A stretch of DNA of 64,000 nucleotides from assembly GCA_012931725.1 (NCBI GenBank), contig WHSA01001115.1, forward strand, positions 1,799,779 to 1,863,778, read 5' to 3'. This document shows, in pieces, positions 23,787 to 34,075 of this stretch. Made by a program: the position numbers and the translations under genes. Positions within the stretch are counted from its first letter, which is position 1, and every line of letters starts with the position of its first letter. This DNA comes from Litsea cubeba (taxonomy: Eukaryota; Streptophyta; Magnoliopsida; Laurales; Lauraceae). The notes under the pieces are model-generated. The model saw nothing but the letters and a program-made list of their open reading frames with translations. It was not told the origin of the DNA and did not search any database.

Positions 23787-24349
23787 TAGAGATGAAAATT
23801 TGAACAGGACGCCCAGGCCCGGCACGGCCCGGCACGGAAAAAAAATCATGATCGGGCCATTAACCGCCAGCATGTCCTAGTTATTTTCATGGGCCGTGTT
23901 GGGCCAGGGGTCCCTGTGCCTCGGCACGACACAACAAGACAAGGAAAATAACTGTGCCGTGCTGGGCTAGGGAGCCTGGGTTGAGGCACGGCACGACGCA
24001 ACCCATATATAATTTTTAATTCTCTTATATAAATAAGATATAAGCTTAAAATAATTAAATATGCAATATTCATTTGTAAATTAGCTCAATGTTTGTGCAT
24101 TTATTTTGATAGTTTCAAATTAATTCCAAGTTAAAAAGCCCATAAAGTCTCTTTCGATTTATATGAAAGAATTAAAAATAAATAAATTAGAAGAGGTATG
24201 TGGGCCGGCCCATGTGAGGCACTACCCAGCCCAACATGACACGAATAAATTCGTGCCTTGGGACATGTTGGGCTGAGCCACAACTACCTAGGCACGGCAC
24301 GACACACAGCCGGGCTTGCCCTGTCGGCATGTCCCAGTTTTCATCCCTA
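23787..24349. mobile_element. hAT-like non-autonomous element rich in GGCCCGGCACGG
   Basis: The termini TAGAGATGAAAA and TTTTCATCCCTA are inverted, with flanking 8-mers ATTGAACC and ATTGGACA (six of eight agree). The interior has GGCACGGC and GGGCC words on both sides in inverted orientation around an AT-rich centre. It splits a CACTA-derived region. Confidence 0.6.
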
Positions 24350-24354
24350 ATTGG

Positions 24355-24770
24355 ACATGATGGCGGTTTCTAATTTCCACCGCTAAAGGTCTCAGACAAT
24401 TCTTACAACCTGCTTTTATATCACACAAACTTCTTATTTATTTTCAGGGCTTTTAAGGAATATTTAGGGGTGGAAAGAAATTGTGCTAAAATGAGCCTAC
24501 AGCGGCGGTTTCTGGCTTTTGCCTAAAAAGTTCCCTACGAAATGCTGAAAGACAAGGAAACAAATTCCTTAAATTCTTTTTTTTTTTTTATCATTTTTAA
24601 GGAATATTTAGCGGCGGAAAGAAATGTTCACTGCTAAAAGGGACCTATAGCAAGCAGTGGTTTCTAATTTTTGCCAAAAGAATCCCTATAAAATGTTGAA
24701 AAATAAAAATATCAATAGAAACTCACGCTATAATTCTAGCGCTAATTGTAAGTTATCTTGTACTATTGTG
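24355..24770. mobile_element. CACTA subterminal region with 144-bp duplication
   Basis: The block starting TTTTAAGGAATATTTA occurs at 24451 and 24595. Each copy contains a GCGGCGG-type motif and TTTCTRRYTTTTGCC. The region ends in CTTGTACTATTG, a probable decayed form of the CTTGTAGTG CACTA terminus. Confidence 0.5.
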
Positions 24771-25428
24771 GGATTTACTTGTCTATGTATTGTTTCATTC
24801 CATCTTTTAGGTCTCTCTACTTCATGACGGTTATGCCATAATGTCCCTTAAAACATATATGTGCGATGGAAGAGCTCCTATAACCATGTCATATTTGTTT
24901 ATTTGAACAGAATCTTTCTAAAGAAACAGAATGTGAAATTCCACAAATTAAAGAAGTTTGTTTCATCGATCAATTCCCCTGAGCTAGCTTCATATTCCTC
25001 CCTCCCAAGTACATGTAGGCATCCCATCTAATTGAATGGGATGATAGTTTCTCATTTTGAATCTAGTTCTTTTGGGGTTGTAGTTGATGATTGCTTCTCA
25101 ATCCCATCTCTACTGTAAGAACGGACATGTGAGTTTAATTTCTTCTCATCTAACTCCTCCCGAACGAAATGACTCTATATTATCAGAGGTATGTATTTAC
25201 TTTATGAATAACACATTGAATCATAGGATTTATTGATATTTAATTTGTCACATGAAAATCCATATATCTTGTATAAACGGCTAGATAAATATTTCTATTT
25301 ATATGGGATAATGCCTTTGTTTTGAAATGAGTGTTTGATCATTGTCGAACCTGTCAAAACAGTTCAATTTAATTAATATCGGTTTCATGAGCGAATACTT
25401 ACTCTTTCGATATTTGCTTAATTCCTAA
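24771..25428. other. intergenic DNA, no gene seen
   Basis: AT-rich, without frames or repeats that I could identify. Confidence 0.5.
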
Positions 25429-26439
25429 ATAGGGCCGGCCAGAGACAGTTTGAGGCCTAAAGCGACAATTCTAAATGAGGGCTCAAATTATCTATTCTTC
25501 TTTCTCTATTTTTTTTTTAAAGTTTTGAGTACCCAGATTACTCGTAATTTTTAATAGACATATTTATCATTTATAAATTATAACTAGTAATATTTATAAA
25601 TAAAACGAACACTAACTATAATAAACATATAATACGAGTTTAGAATTAAAAGAAATCTTAAAAGCATAGAACAATAGAACTTGTTTTAGTGATTTAACAT
25701 AGTTAGCCACAAAGATTGTAGGTGTAGATAAGTTTCAAATTTGATACAACCTTTTCAATATAAAAAATATTTAAGTTAGTGAATTACGATTAACATATAT
25801 TATCAAAACATACCCACATATATTATTAAAAAAACAAATAAAACTAAATAAGTAAATCCTTAAAGAAGATTGCTTTAGAAATAATAAGAAAAAAGTAGAG
25901 ACACAGAAAGGCAATCTATGAGAGAGGCAGAGAGAGTGAGAGAGTTAAGAGTACCTGATATAGAAAAGCATTGGTGGAGATTGAACTCTTGGTAGAGACG
26001 TTTTAATATGGTAAGTGAAACATTAATATATAAGAGAAATGTTCATTTGAAAAACCTCATTGGTGAGGTGCCTGGGAGATTGAAATTTGTTGGGATTTAA
26101 AAAGACACTGTGTAGAGAAAAAGAAAGATGACGTACAGTTGATTTAATGCTTTTATTTAATGTGAAAAGATGAATTTAGTGAGATGTTTATGGGGCCTTA
26201 TTTTTTTGGGAGAAAAAAAAGGAGTATTCGATGATAGGTCCTTGAACATTTCACTTTCTGGCATTAGATCCACAATATTTTCTTATAGTGTGGTAGGTCC
26301 TTTTTATCCAAATTTGAAGACCTAAAATGTCCAAGTTACAATTTTTTTTAAATCATATCCCATGATTAGTGGGATATATCATTAATAATGGTCAACTATC
26401 ATTTAATTGGCCACGATTAATGAAATCCCATTAATGAGA

Positions 26440-27110
26440 TTTTCAAATAAATTTAAGAAATTACAAATAAATTTCAAAAACCACAAATAAATTTCAAAAA
26501 ATTCAAGAAATCTCAAAAAACGCAATAAATCTCAAAAGAACACAGACAAATTTAAAAGGATGCAAATAAATTTCAAAAGATCCAAATAAATTTCAGAAAA
26601 TGTAAATAAATCTTAAAATATGTTAATAAATTTCAAAAGATCCAAATAAAATTGAAAAAAAGTAAATAAATTTCAAAAGACGTAAATAAAATTAAAAAAT
26701 ACAAATAAATTTCAAAAAAAGAAAATAATTTTTCCAAAACTAAAATAAAACAAATTTTCAAATTTCAAAAAAATGTGCAAAACGCTCAAGTATTTTTGCC
26801 AAAAATTCAGTTAAAGTTATTTTAAAAAATACAAATAAATTTGAAAAGACGGCAAAATTTTTCAAAATACTCAAATTAAATTCAAAAACACAATTAGATT
26901 TCAAAAAATGCAAATAAATTTGCCTAACAACTCAGAAAGATTTGTTCAAAAACTCAGTTAAAACTTTCAAAATGGGGATAAATTTATTAGAAACTCAGAT
27001 AAATTTGCTAGAAACTCAGATAAATTTTTTAAAAACTCTGATAAATTTTCTAGAAACTCAGATAAATTTGCTAGAACCTCAGAAAAATTTGACAAAACTT
27101 TGATAAATTT
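26440..27110. repeat. long A-rich repeat array in element B
   Basis: Some 30 imperfect units of roughly 18-26 bp, each with AAATAAATTTCAAAA or AACTCAGATAAATTT, run in direct orientation. The units grade from the first form (left) to the second (right). The right-hand form is the one found in element A. Confidence 0.75.
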
Positions 27111-27311
27111 GACCCTATCCCAAGCAGCCCCCTGCGTAGGAACCCCTTCACCCAGGCGATCTCCATCTCCCTCCCTGCGCTCCACGCCGGCCAACTCCCC
27201 TTTCCATCTCCTTTCTCCACCTCATCCCCCTCACGCTCACAGGCATCTCCAAGGCAGCAACTCCATCATCCCCATAATCTCCCTCTTGCCACTCGCAATG
27301 CACCAAAGGCA

Positions 27312-27569
27312 GCGCCCACTCACAGACGAATTTGCTGCTTCGCGACCATCCTCGCAGCGGAATACCATCATTGCCGTAACAGGACTCTGCAGGAGAAGAA
27401 GGAAGGATCAGAACAAAGAGATCCATTTTTACCAGGTTGAGCGCCCACTCGCGGACGAATTTGCTACTTCGCCACCACCATCATAGCAGAATCCCATCAT
27501 CGCCATAATAGGGCTCTGCCGGAGAAGAATGAAGGATCAGAACAAAGAGATGCATCTCTACCAGGTTGT
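27312..27569. repeat. two tandem 129-bp units
   Basis: GCGCCCACTC followed by GACGAATTTGCT occurs at 27312 and 27441, and GGATCAGAACAAAGAGAT is also repeated at the same spacing. The open frames over this block on both strands are by-products of the GC-rich duplication or captured exon pieces; I do not recognise a protein. Confidence 0.7.
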
Positions 27570-28176
27570 AGAGAGATCGGAGACGAGGGGTGCCGGCCGG
27601 AACCGGAGAGGCAGACCGTTTCCGGTCTTGGTTGTAGAATATAGAGGACTCTGTGGATCGAAGGTGGGTCACGGTTCTAGTCGTAGAAAAATAGGATATC
27701 CAAACCTTGGTTCGTCCATTGGAATCAGAAAAGGAGGTTTTGGGTCGGTCCATCCTTTGAATGAGGTCGAAGAAAGCATGGCTGGTTGTTGGTTTTTCAT
27801 GGCTCTCAACGAGGGAGAATGGAAGATTTGAAATTTGAAAATTTAAAATTTTATGCCAAAATAGTTGGAAGGGCAAATCAGGCATGAAAATATATGATGT
27901 GGCGTATCTAGGGACCTCTCGCCAAATTAAATATGTCCAACTATATGGACTACAGGCTTTAGAGAAAAAATTGTTGGACTGGAGGCCTTATAAGACGGTG
28001 TTGATGGACTTTTGGCTAATTATCCAAAAAAAAAAAAAACTATGACACTTAATTTAATTCTTTTTTAGAATGTGAAAAGGCGACTATAATAAGATGTGGT
28101 ACTATGGGGCTTTATTTTTTGGAGGCCTAAAGCAACGGCTTTTCTTACCTTATGGTTGAGCCGCCCTTGTTCCTAA

Positions 28177-28829
28177 GGTGAACCCGTGACCTATCAGAAT
28201 AAATTAATTGCTTCTAGTTGATTCTGCCATCCCATCCAATGAAACATTTGGATTCATTTACAATATTAATCTTTTGTTGTCACAAGTTTCCTTGTTCCCA
28301 TAGGCTTTCCATTAATGGCTAGGCTTGAACTATGCAATGGAACTTATAATTAAATTCGTTCTCGAACCAATCTATTCGGTCTCTAATGACTCGATGTTCT
28401 TCATTATTTGTATTTTTCTTATGAACCGTATTCATCTAAATATGGATCAATCAATAATATTGATGCTTATAGCTCATTATGAGATCTCCATTGTGGGGCC
28501 CATATAAAGGGAATCTAAACTATTCTATATGAATCCCATCTTCCTAAGAAGTGTTTTCTCCAATTTCAGTTCAATAGGAGTGGGTTCCAATATCCGATTG
28601 AGAATATGACACAAACATGATTAATGGCACATTAGCAACGATGACATGTCAGTGCCTAGTCAAGTTTTGAGTCATGTGCTCAATCAGGCTTCGGCCCCAC
28701 TCCTATTATAGTGAAAACTTAAAGATATATCACTGGATAGGATCGGAGTGGGACTCATCTTGAATAGTTTGGGTTATTTCCTTGTGAACCCCACCATGGA
28801 GTTCCTAGCATCTGATCCCATGTAACAGG
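28177..28829. other. intergenic DNA, no gene seen
   Basis: Nothing beyond short open frames without similarity. Confidence 0.5.
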
Positions 28830-30426
28830 TAGGGATGTCAAAGGGCTCGACCCTAGGTTGTCCTTACCCTACCCTCAATATATGCAAGGCCGGACCTAGG
28901 TGAGCCGAGGCCCTTCAACGCCTGCACTACCTAGGCCTTCACCCTAGCCTTGAGGGTTAGGGCAGGGCCCGGGGCCTCAAAATTAAAAAATTCATTATTT
29001 ATCTTTTTATATTGTTACCAAGTATCAAATGTCGACGGAGCATTATCTTGTCCAACTTTTATTGTGAAGGGATCATTAAGAAAATGTTTGGAGTATAAAA
29101 GTTGTCTTTAAAAACTTTTTTTATTGGACGAAGTCATAAGTACTTTGGTGACGTCGCTTCTAAACATATTGTTTTACTTATTTTGTGAAAGAGGAATAAG
29201 ATTAAATCGTTTATTCTATCTTACAGTTTCTAGAGGAATTCCCACGTACCAAATCATTCTAATAAAGTCTTATCATTGCGAAATCTAAACCACATTGCCG
29301 TTTAGGGGTGCACAAAAAAACCACTAAACCGATCCGAATTGGGCGGTTCAGACTGATTTTGTAGCAAAGTGGTTCGGTCACGGTTCAGATTTCTTTCAAA
29401 CCCTTTGGTTTGGTTCGATTTTCGGTTTGAAGGTGTGGTTAAACCGCTCAAACTGAACCGAACCAAACCAATTATATAAATATATATTTTTTAATAAAAT
29501 ATATAAAGGAATATGAAAAAATACTTGAAGAAAACTGGAACCCTCACTCCGTTACTTGAAGTCCAACGTTTCTTACCAATTGAACTGCCATTCTTTTATG
29601 AAAAAATATAATAAAAAAAATCGTAATCGATCTAAACCGAACTGGTTCGGTTCGGTTCGGTTTGAGCACATGGACGGTTCGGTTCGATTTGAAAAAATAA
29701 AAAATCGATGGGTACGGTTCGGTTCGGTTGATGGTTTCCCCTCTAAACTGATCCGAACCACTCATGTGCACCCCTATTGTCGTTATATTAAATTGAATTT
29801 AAAATCTATCTGACTAAGTATTGTCGTATTTCAGTCACAAAAAAATACACTTCAAAAATCATTATTAGTTTAGACGCTAAAAAATTAGAAATTATAATTA
29901 TCTAATTAAAAGGATATTTGGACTACGCCATACCCTCAAAGTTTCATGCACATACAAACTACCTTTATGAATTGGTTGGCATCCAAAGTCACTCGATAGA
30001 TGATATAATCTCCTTATTAATAAGAGTACCCCCTTTGCACTAGGAAGACTATATAAAAATAATATAAAAAACTTAAATAAGAAGCAAGAAAATTGAAGAA
30101 GGGGATAGTGAGCAACCATACAACACTTATTGCTCATGCATTAAGTATAATATATATCATAACTAATTAAATAAAGATGAAATAAACCAACTTAAATTAT
30201 ATATATGCATATATTTTATATAGTAAAAAAGTATGAGGGCCAGGGCTAGGGCCAGGGCCATGCCGGGCCTAATACTGTTTAAGCCCGGCCCTCAAATTTC
30301 AGGGCGTATAAGAAGTTGTCCAAGCCCTGCCCTAGGGCTTTTTCTTAGAAACAAAAACCCTTAATTTAAGGGTTTCTTAAGGACCGGGGCAAGGCCCTTC
30401 TTTTATATCCAAATTGACAGGCCTTT
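28830..30426. mobile_element. hAT-like element rich in GGGCC words, with nested copy
   Basis: The left end is TAGGGATGTCAAA. The right end, ATTGACAGGCCTTT, is only partly its inverse. GGGCCAGGGCTAGGGCC and GCCCGGCCCT words lie near both ends with an AT-rich middle. The element at 29303-29776 is inserted inside. The right boundary is approximate. Confidence 0.4.
29303..29776. mobile_element. hAT-type non-autonomous element, 474 bp
   Basis: It has perfect inverted ends TAGGGGTGCACA and 8-bp flanks TTGCCGTT / TTGTCGTT (seven of eight). The interior repeats GGTTCGGTTCGG in inverted orientation near the two ends. Its ends differ by one base from the element at 13172-13639, so both belong to one superfamily group, but their internal words differ. 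Confidence 0.85.
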
Positions 30427-30945
30427 GGATGTATGTTTAGGGTGTCGAACAAGGCGTCGGGAGCAAACCACCCTTACTCAAAGGAAGCAACACTTAGGCC
30501 GGTCGGTTTTACCATGTTAAAGTCATGCATACATTGATGTGCTAATTAATGGCTTGGCAATGTGTAAGAACTAGGGAGTGGTTCCGCTACGACAAAGACA
30601 ATGTCCTCAGCTTTTTTTGCTTAATGGTAAATTAATATTGAGAAGAAGGGCAAAGCCCCTAGAACAAGGAACCAAAAGATACAAACCCCTGAATAGGGGA
30701 AGCCAAAATGAGAAGAGAAAAAAGCAAGCTGAAACTAAAAGAAAAGAAAACGTAGGCTCTGCTCAAGAAAGACCACATGGTGTAGACAATTGTGCCCACC
30801 AAGTTATTAGTCTAAACACCTATGAATGCATGGCCCCACTTGCACAAGCATGAACATTCCAATTGATGAACTTTTGTAATGAGCAGCGACGGCCTTTCTA
30901 TTAATTCCAACAAGTTAGCGGTAACTCACAGTACAATCGAACCAT
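30427..30945. other. intergenic DNA, no gene seen
   Basis: An open frame at 30578-30853 is lysine-rich, without recognisable similarity, and lies in purine-rich DNA; I do not count it as a gene. Confidence 0.5.
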
Positions 30946-31004
30946 CTCACTTCCAAAATCATGGGCCCCCAAACTGCAAATTAATAGGATGTACAATACA
31001 TTAC
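30946..31004. repeat. duplicate of transporter upstream region, left part
   Basis: It aligns with 36101-36160 (shared CAAAATCATGGGCCCC and TGTACAATACATTAC). The alignment resumes at 33494 after the solo LTR. Confidence 0.85.
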
Positions 31005-31405
31005 TATTAGGCCCCGTCTCGAGTCAATCGAGATTAACTCTAATTTATTGGAATTAAGGCTAAATAACCATGTTTAATTAGGTTAATGATGGCTTACGAC
31101 CAAATTGAATTGGTTTAGCCTAAAATGAATGATTTAGTCTTAATGAAGTGATAATGAATGAAATTAAATGGATTGAATGAGTTTTAGAATCAAATAGGAA
31201 AATAGAGGACTTTTACGTAAATACGAATTTCTGCGTATTTTGTCGAATACAGAAACTCTCGATGCCAACACGCGTATCTCGAGGAGTACGTTTACTTTCG
31301 TAATAGAATTGAAGTCATTCGATGAGAATTGGATCAAATGACCCTTCATTTGACTCAAATTGAAATGAAATAGGAGGTGGAGGGCTCAAATGCAAAAATG
31401 AAGCT

Positions 31406-31413
31406 TATATAAG
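31406..31413 (+). promoter_or_regulatory. TATA box of the solo LTR
   Basis: TATATAAG lies about 400 bp into the LTR, followed by a pyrimidine-rich leader (31480-31570), a typical U3/R layout. Confidence 0.6.
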
Positions 31414-31825
31414 CTAAGAGATGAGTTAATGAGTTCATTTAACTCATTTCCGTCTTCACAAACCCTAGACTCACTTTTCTTTTCTTTTCTTCCATTTTCT
31501 CTCCATCAAGCATCAAGTTGAGACTTTACAAGTGGTTTTGAAGAGATTTCCTTCTCTTCATCTTCCTCCTTAACTTGTGTTCAGTTTTCCTTGGAATTGA
31601 AACTTGAGAAGAACTCAAGGTTGAAAGAGGCTTCAAATTGGGGATTTCATCTTAAAACCAAGCTAAGCAAAGGGCTTTTCATCAATTGATCTTCAATAAA
31701 GGCAAGTGTACACTATTCTAGTGATTTATGGTGTTATAGAACTTGTAGGAACTCAAGGAGCTCCAATTCCAAATCTCACTTCAGAAATTCAGAAGTTCTG
31801 AACTGAACTTTTGGGTGCAGTTCTG

Positions 31826-32280
31826 TCGACCGATAGCTGACCGACATGCTGACCGAACCTATTCGGGTTCATTTTTCAGTGTGGTTCAGCCTCTAGAAAG
31901 CTGACCGACACTTGACAGACACCTGACTGAGTCCACCTGATGGAAATACACAGAAAACCCAGCTTCTGGAAAGCTGACCGAATTGAGTTTGGTTAGCCGA
32001 AGTGAGAACTTCGGTCAACTGAGGGTCGACTGACAAGCCGATCGAGAGTCCCTTGAAGTATCAGAAGTTTTGAAGCTTCTGGAGTATGGATCGTGGTCGA
32101 CCGAGTGGCCAACCGGCTGAGTTCGATTAACCGAGGGTCGACCGAGATGTGATCGAGTGGATTGACAGAATTCCAGAAAGGAACTTAAGGTTCTGGAAGG
32201 TGAACCGAACTGAGTTCGGTTAACCGAGTGTGGCATGTCGGTCAACTGACAGCCGACTGACATGTTGACCGAACCTGTGG
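31826..32280. repeat. GTCGACCGA / GACCGA palindrome array in solo LTR
   Basis: The words GTCGACCGA, CTGACCGAC, GAGTTCGGTTAACCGA and GTCAACTGA recur about 15 times. Longer modules starting TTCTGGAAAGCTGACCGA occur near 31890, 31963 and 32190. Many units are partly self-complementary (TCGGTCAACTGA, GGTTAACC). Confidence 0.75.
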
Positions 32281-33493
32281 AACATTTCAGATTGAGGTCT
32301 GATTTTCCTGAAATAAAAGCCTAATTGTACAGGCTAGTTTTATGGATATCTAAACCTTCATAGGTGTTAGCTAAGGTTATCGAAATGTACAAATTACTAA
32401 TTAACAGTGATGTTCATCGAGAATAACACATACATTTGATAACGAACGTTTCACTCAATTGTTGGTTTAGAAGTCTGAATATGATTTGAATTGATTCCCG
32501 AGTCTAACTTGATATTGTAATTTCTCAAGCTCGTTATTGAGCTGCACTGAAATAATACACTGAATTAAAGAATTAAATGAAAAGTTATGAAAGGTAACAA
32601 TGAATTAAGAAATAATCTTACTGCAGTAGATGGAACGGAGCGTTACGGAGCTCCGTGGCGATGCCCCAGATACTGGTAAATCCCTTGATAAGTCATTTAA
32701 TGAAAAGTATACTCACTGAATAACACGGAATGACTAACTAAAAATGAATGAAATGAAAAGAATGAACATGAATGACTAGTATTTGTATTTACAAATATAA
32801 TGACTGCTTCTGTTGAATGAACTGACTTAAGAAGAAATGAATGCTACTATAGTAATCTTAAAGTAATTACTATTACTTGACTCCACTGTATAGGACATTA
32901 ATATTGATGTTGAATTGTTTAGAACTATTACATTGATGAATTGACAGATCCTTGTATATTGATAGCATGAACTATCATAGAACTGTATATACATTATTGA
33001 ACCGTCGTGTTCATAGTGTTATTGATGACATTACAGGTTGAGTTGCCCTGCCGGTCTTGCAGAGGCCGCTTCGCCATCGGAGGAGGCCCATCCGATACCT
33101 CCAGGAGGTCTAATCGAATGGACTTGAATCGGAGTGCGAGTGAAATAGAATCGATGAAAGTTATTTGAGAAATACTTTTGTATAATTCATTTTGAGATGT
33201 AAATAGATGTCCCATGCATTGTAGTTGAATGTGCAGTGGTCGACTTAATAGAACACATAATGTGTATGTTGAACTTTACTTTTGGTAAAGGGACTTGTAT
33301 AACTTGTAATGTTTCGTCAATGTATATCTTCAGTAAAAAAACATACATTTGACAGGTATTGATGTATGATTGTTGTCCCTTGTGGATTTCGTTTTAATTT
33401 TGGTTAACTCGGAGTTTACGGGAGTAAGTATGAGACTGCGACTCAGGGTTTGTCCAACGTAATCAGATCTCGAGCTCGGGTCGTGACAATCAC

Positions 33494-33592
33494 TTCTCAT
33501 ACACATGAAGTTGTACCATATTCATATGTCAAACAAAAGAGCACGTATGTATGTATATTGTTAGTTTCTCTGTTGCAAGGCAACATCACTGA
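33494..33592. repeat. duplicate of transporter upstream region, right part
   Basis: It aligns with 36161-36268 (CATATTCAT, TTGTTAGTTTCTCTGTTGCA). Together with 30946-31004 it is a second copy of the DNA 200-380 bp upstream of the transporter start codon. Confidence 0.85.
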
Positions 33593-33623
33593 ATTGGATG
33601 AAGCAACATCTCAAATAAAGGAA

Positions 33624-33790
33624 GATATTTTGTATAGGTGGCGAGTTTGAATTGGATGAAACAACATCTCCCTCTTTTATAGAAATAGGGGATCTAAACT
33701 CTACAATCAAGTCCGGATCCCTATTTGTATGAAAACAGAGAGATGTTGTTTCATCTCATTAAAACTCGCCACCTATTCAAAATCTTATAC
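33624..33790. repeat. fold-back MITE copy 1
   Basis: The arms GATATTTTGTATAGGTGGCGAG and (inverted) GATTTTGAATAGGTGGCGAG extend inward through GATGAAACAACATCTC, around a centre containing GGATCC. No coding content. Confidence 0.75.
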
Positions 33791-33840
33791 CACCTAATAC
33801 AACTTCTTATTGCTTCCTTGAATTGAAAAAATCAAGCAAG

Positions 33841-33990
33841 AGCTTTTGTATAGGTGGTGAGTTGGATTGGATGAAAAAACATACAAAACAGGGGATCTGG
33901 ACTCTATAATCGAGTTCGTATCCCTTGTTTCTGCGAAACAGAGAAATGTTTCATCCAACTCAAACTCGCAACATATTCAAAATCTTATGC
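33841..33990. repeat. fold-back MITE copy 2
   Basis: Same family as copy 1: CTTTTGTATAGGTGGTGAG at left and an inverted GTTGCGAG...GATTTTG arm at right. Part of a third copy lies at 34030-34075 and continues at 36073-36098, split by the MULE. Confidence 0.7.
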
Positions 33991-34075
33991 CAGTTAATGC
34001 AACCTCTTAATTGCTTCCTTGATTTGTGACGGTTTGGATTGGATTAAGCAGCATTTCCCTATCTATAGAAAAAGG

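Larger units (their letters stand above)
26221..28025. mobile_element. MULE-like non-autonomous DNA element B
   Basis: The ends GGAGTATTCGATGATAGGTCC and, inverted, GGATAATTAGCCAAAAGTCC share the GGA start and the AGTCC/GGTCC block at the same distance as in element A. Poly-A on both sides hides the target duplication. Inside are the ACTCAGATAAATTT array and a GC-rich segment (27110-27830). The latter has short open frames on both strands and may be captured host DNA. No transposase is seen. Confidence 0.5.
25429..28169. mobile_element. hAT-like element with nested insertion
   Basis: The left end AGGGCCGGCC and the right end (inverted AAGGGCGGCTC) are of hAT type. TTCCTAA occurs directly outside both (25422-25428 and 28170-28176), close to an 8-bp duplication. 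Both flanks inside carry GAGGCCTAAAGC in direct orientation, so the ends are not simple inverted repeats. Element B lies inside it. Confidence 0.45.
31005..33488 (+). mobile_element. solo LTR of a Ty3/gypsy element, 2.5 kb
   Basis: It begins TATTAGGCCCC (TA where TG is expected) and ends CGGGTCGTGACA, followed by no PBS. Flanks ATTAC (31000-31004) and ATCAC (33489-33493) are a one-mismatch target duplication. The duplicated copy of the site at 36101-36268 lacks the insert and confirms both boundaries. The LTR has its own TATA box and a repeated GC-rich block. The end motif is shared with the LTRs at 45579 and 53485. Confidence 0.85.

Noticed and set aside
27100..27885. Overlapping open frames on both strands in GC-rich DNA
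   Set aside because: They lie in a tandemly duplicated, transposon-internal block and match no protein I know; both-strand frames are expected at this base composition.
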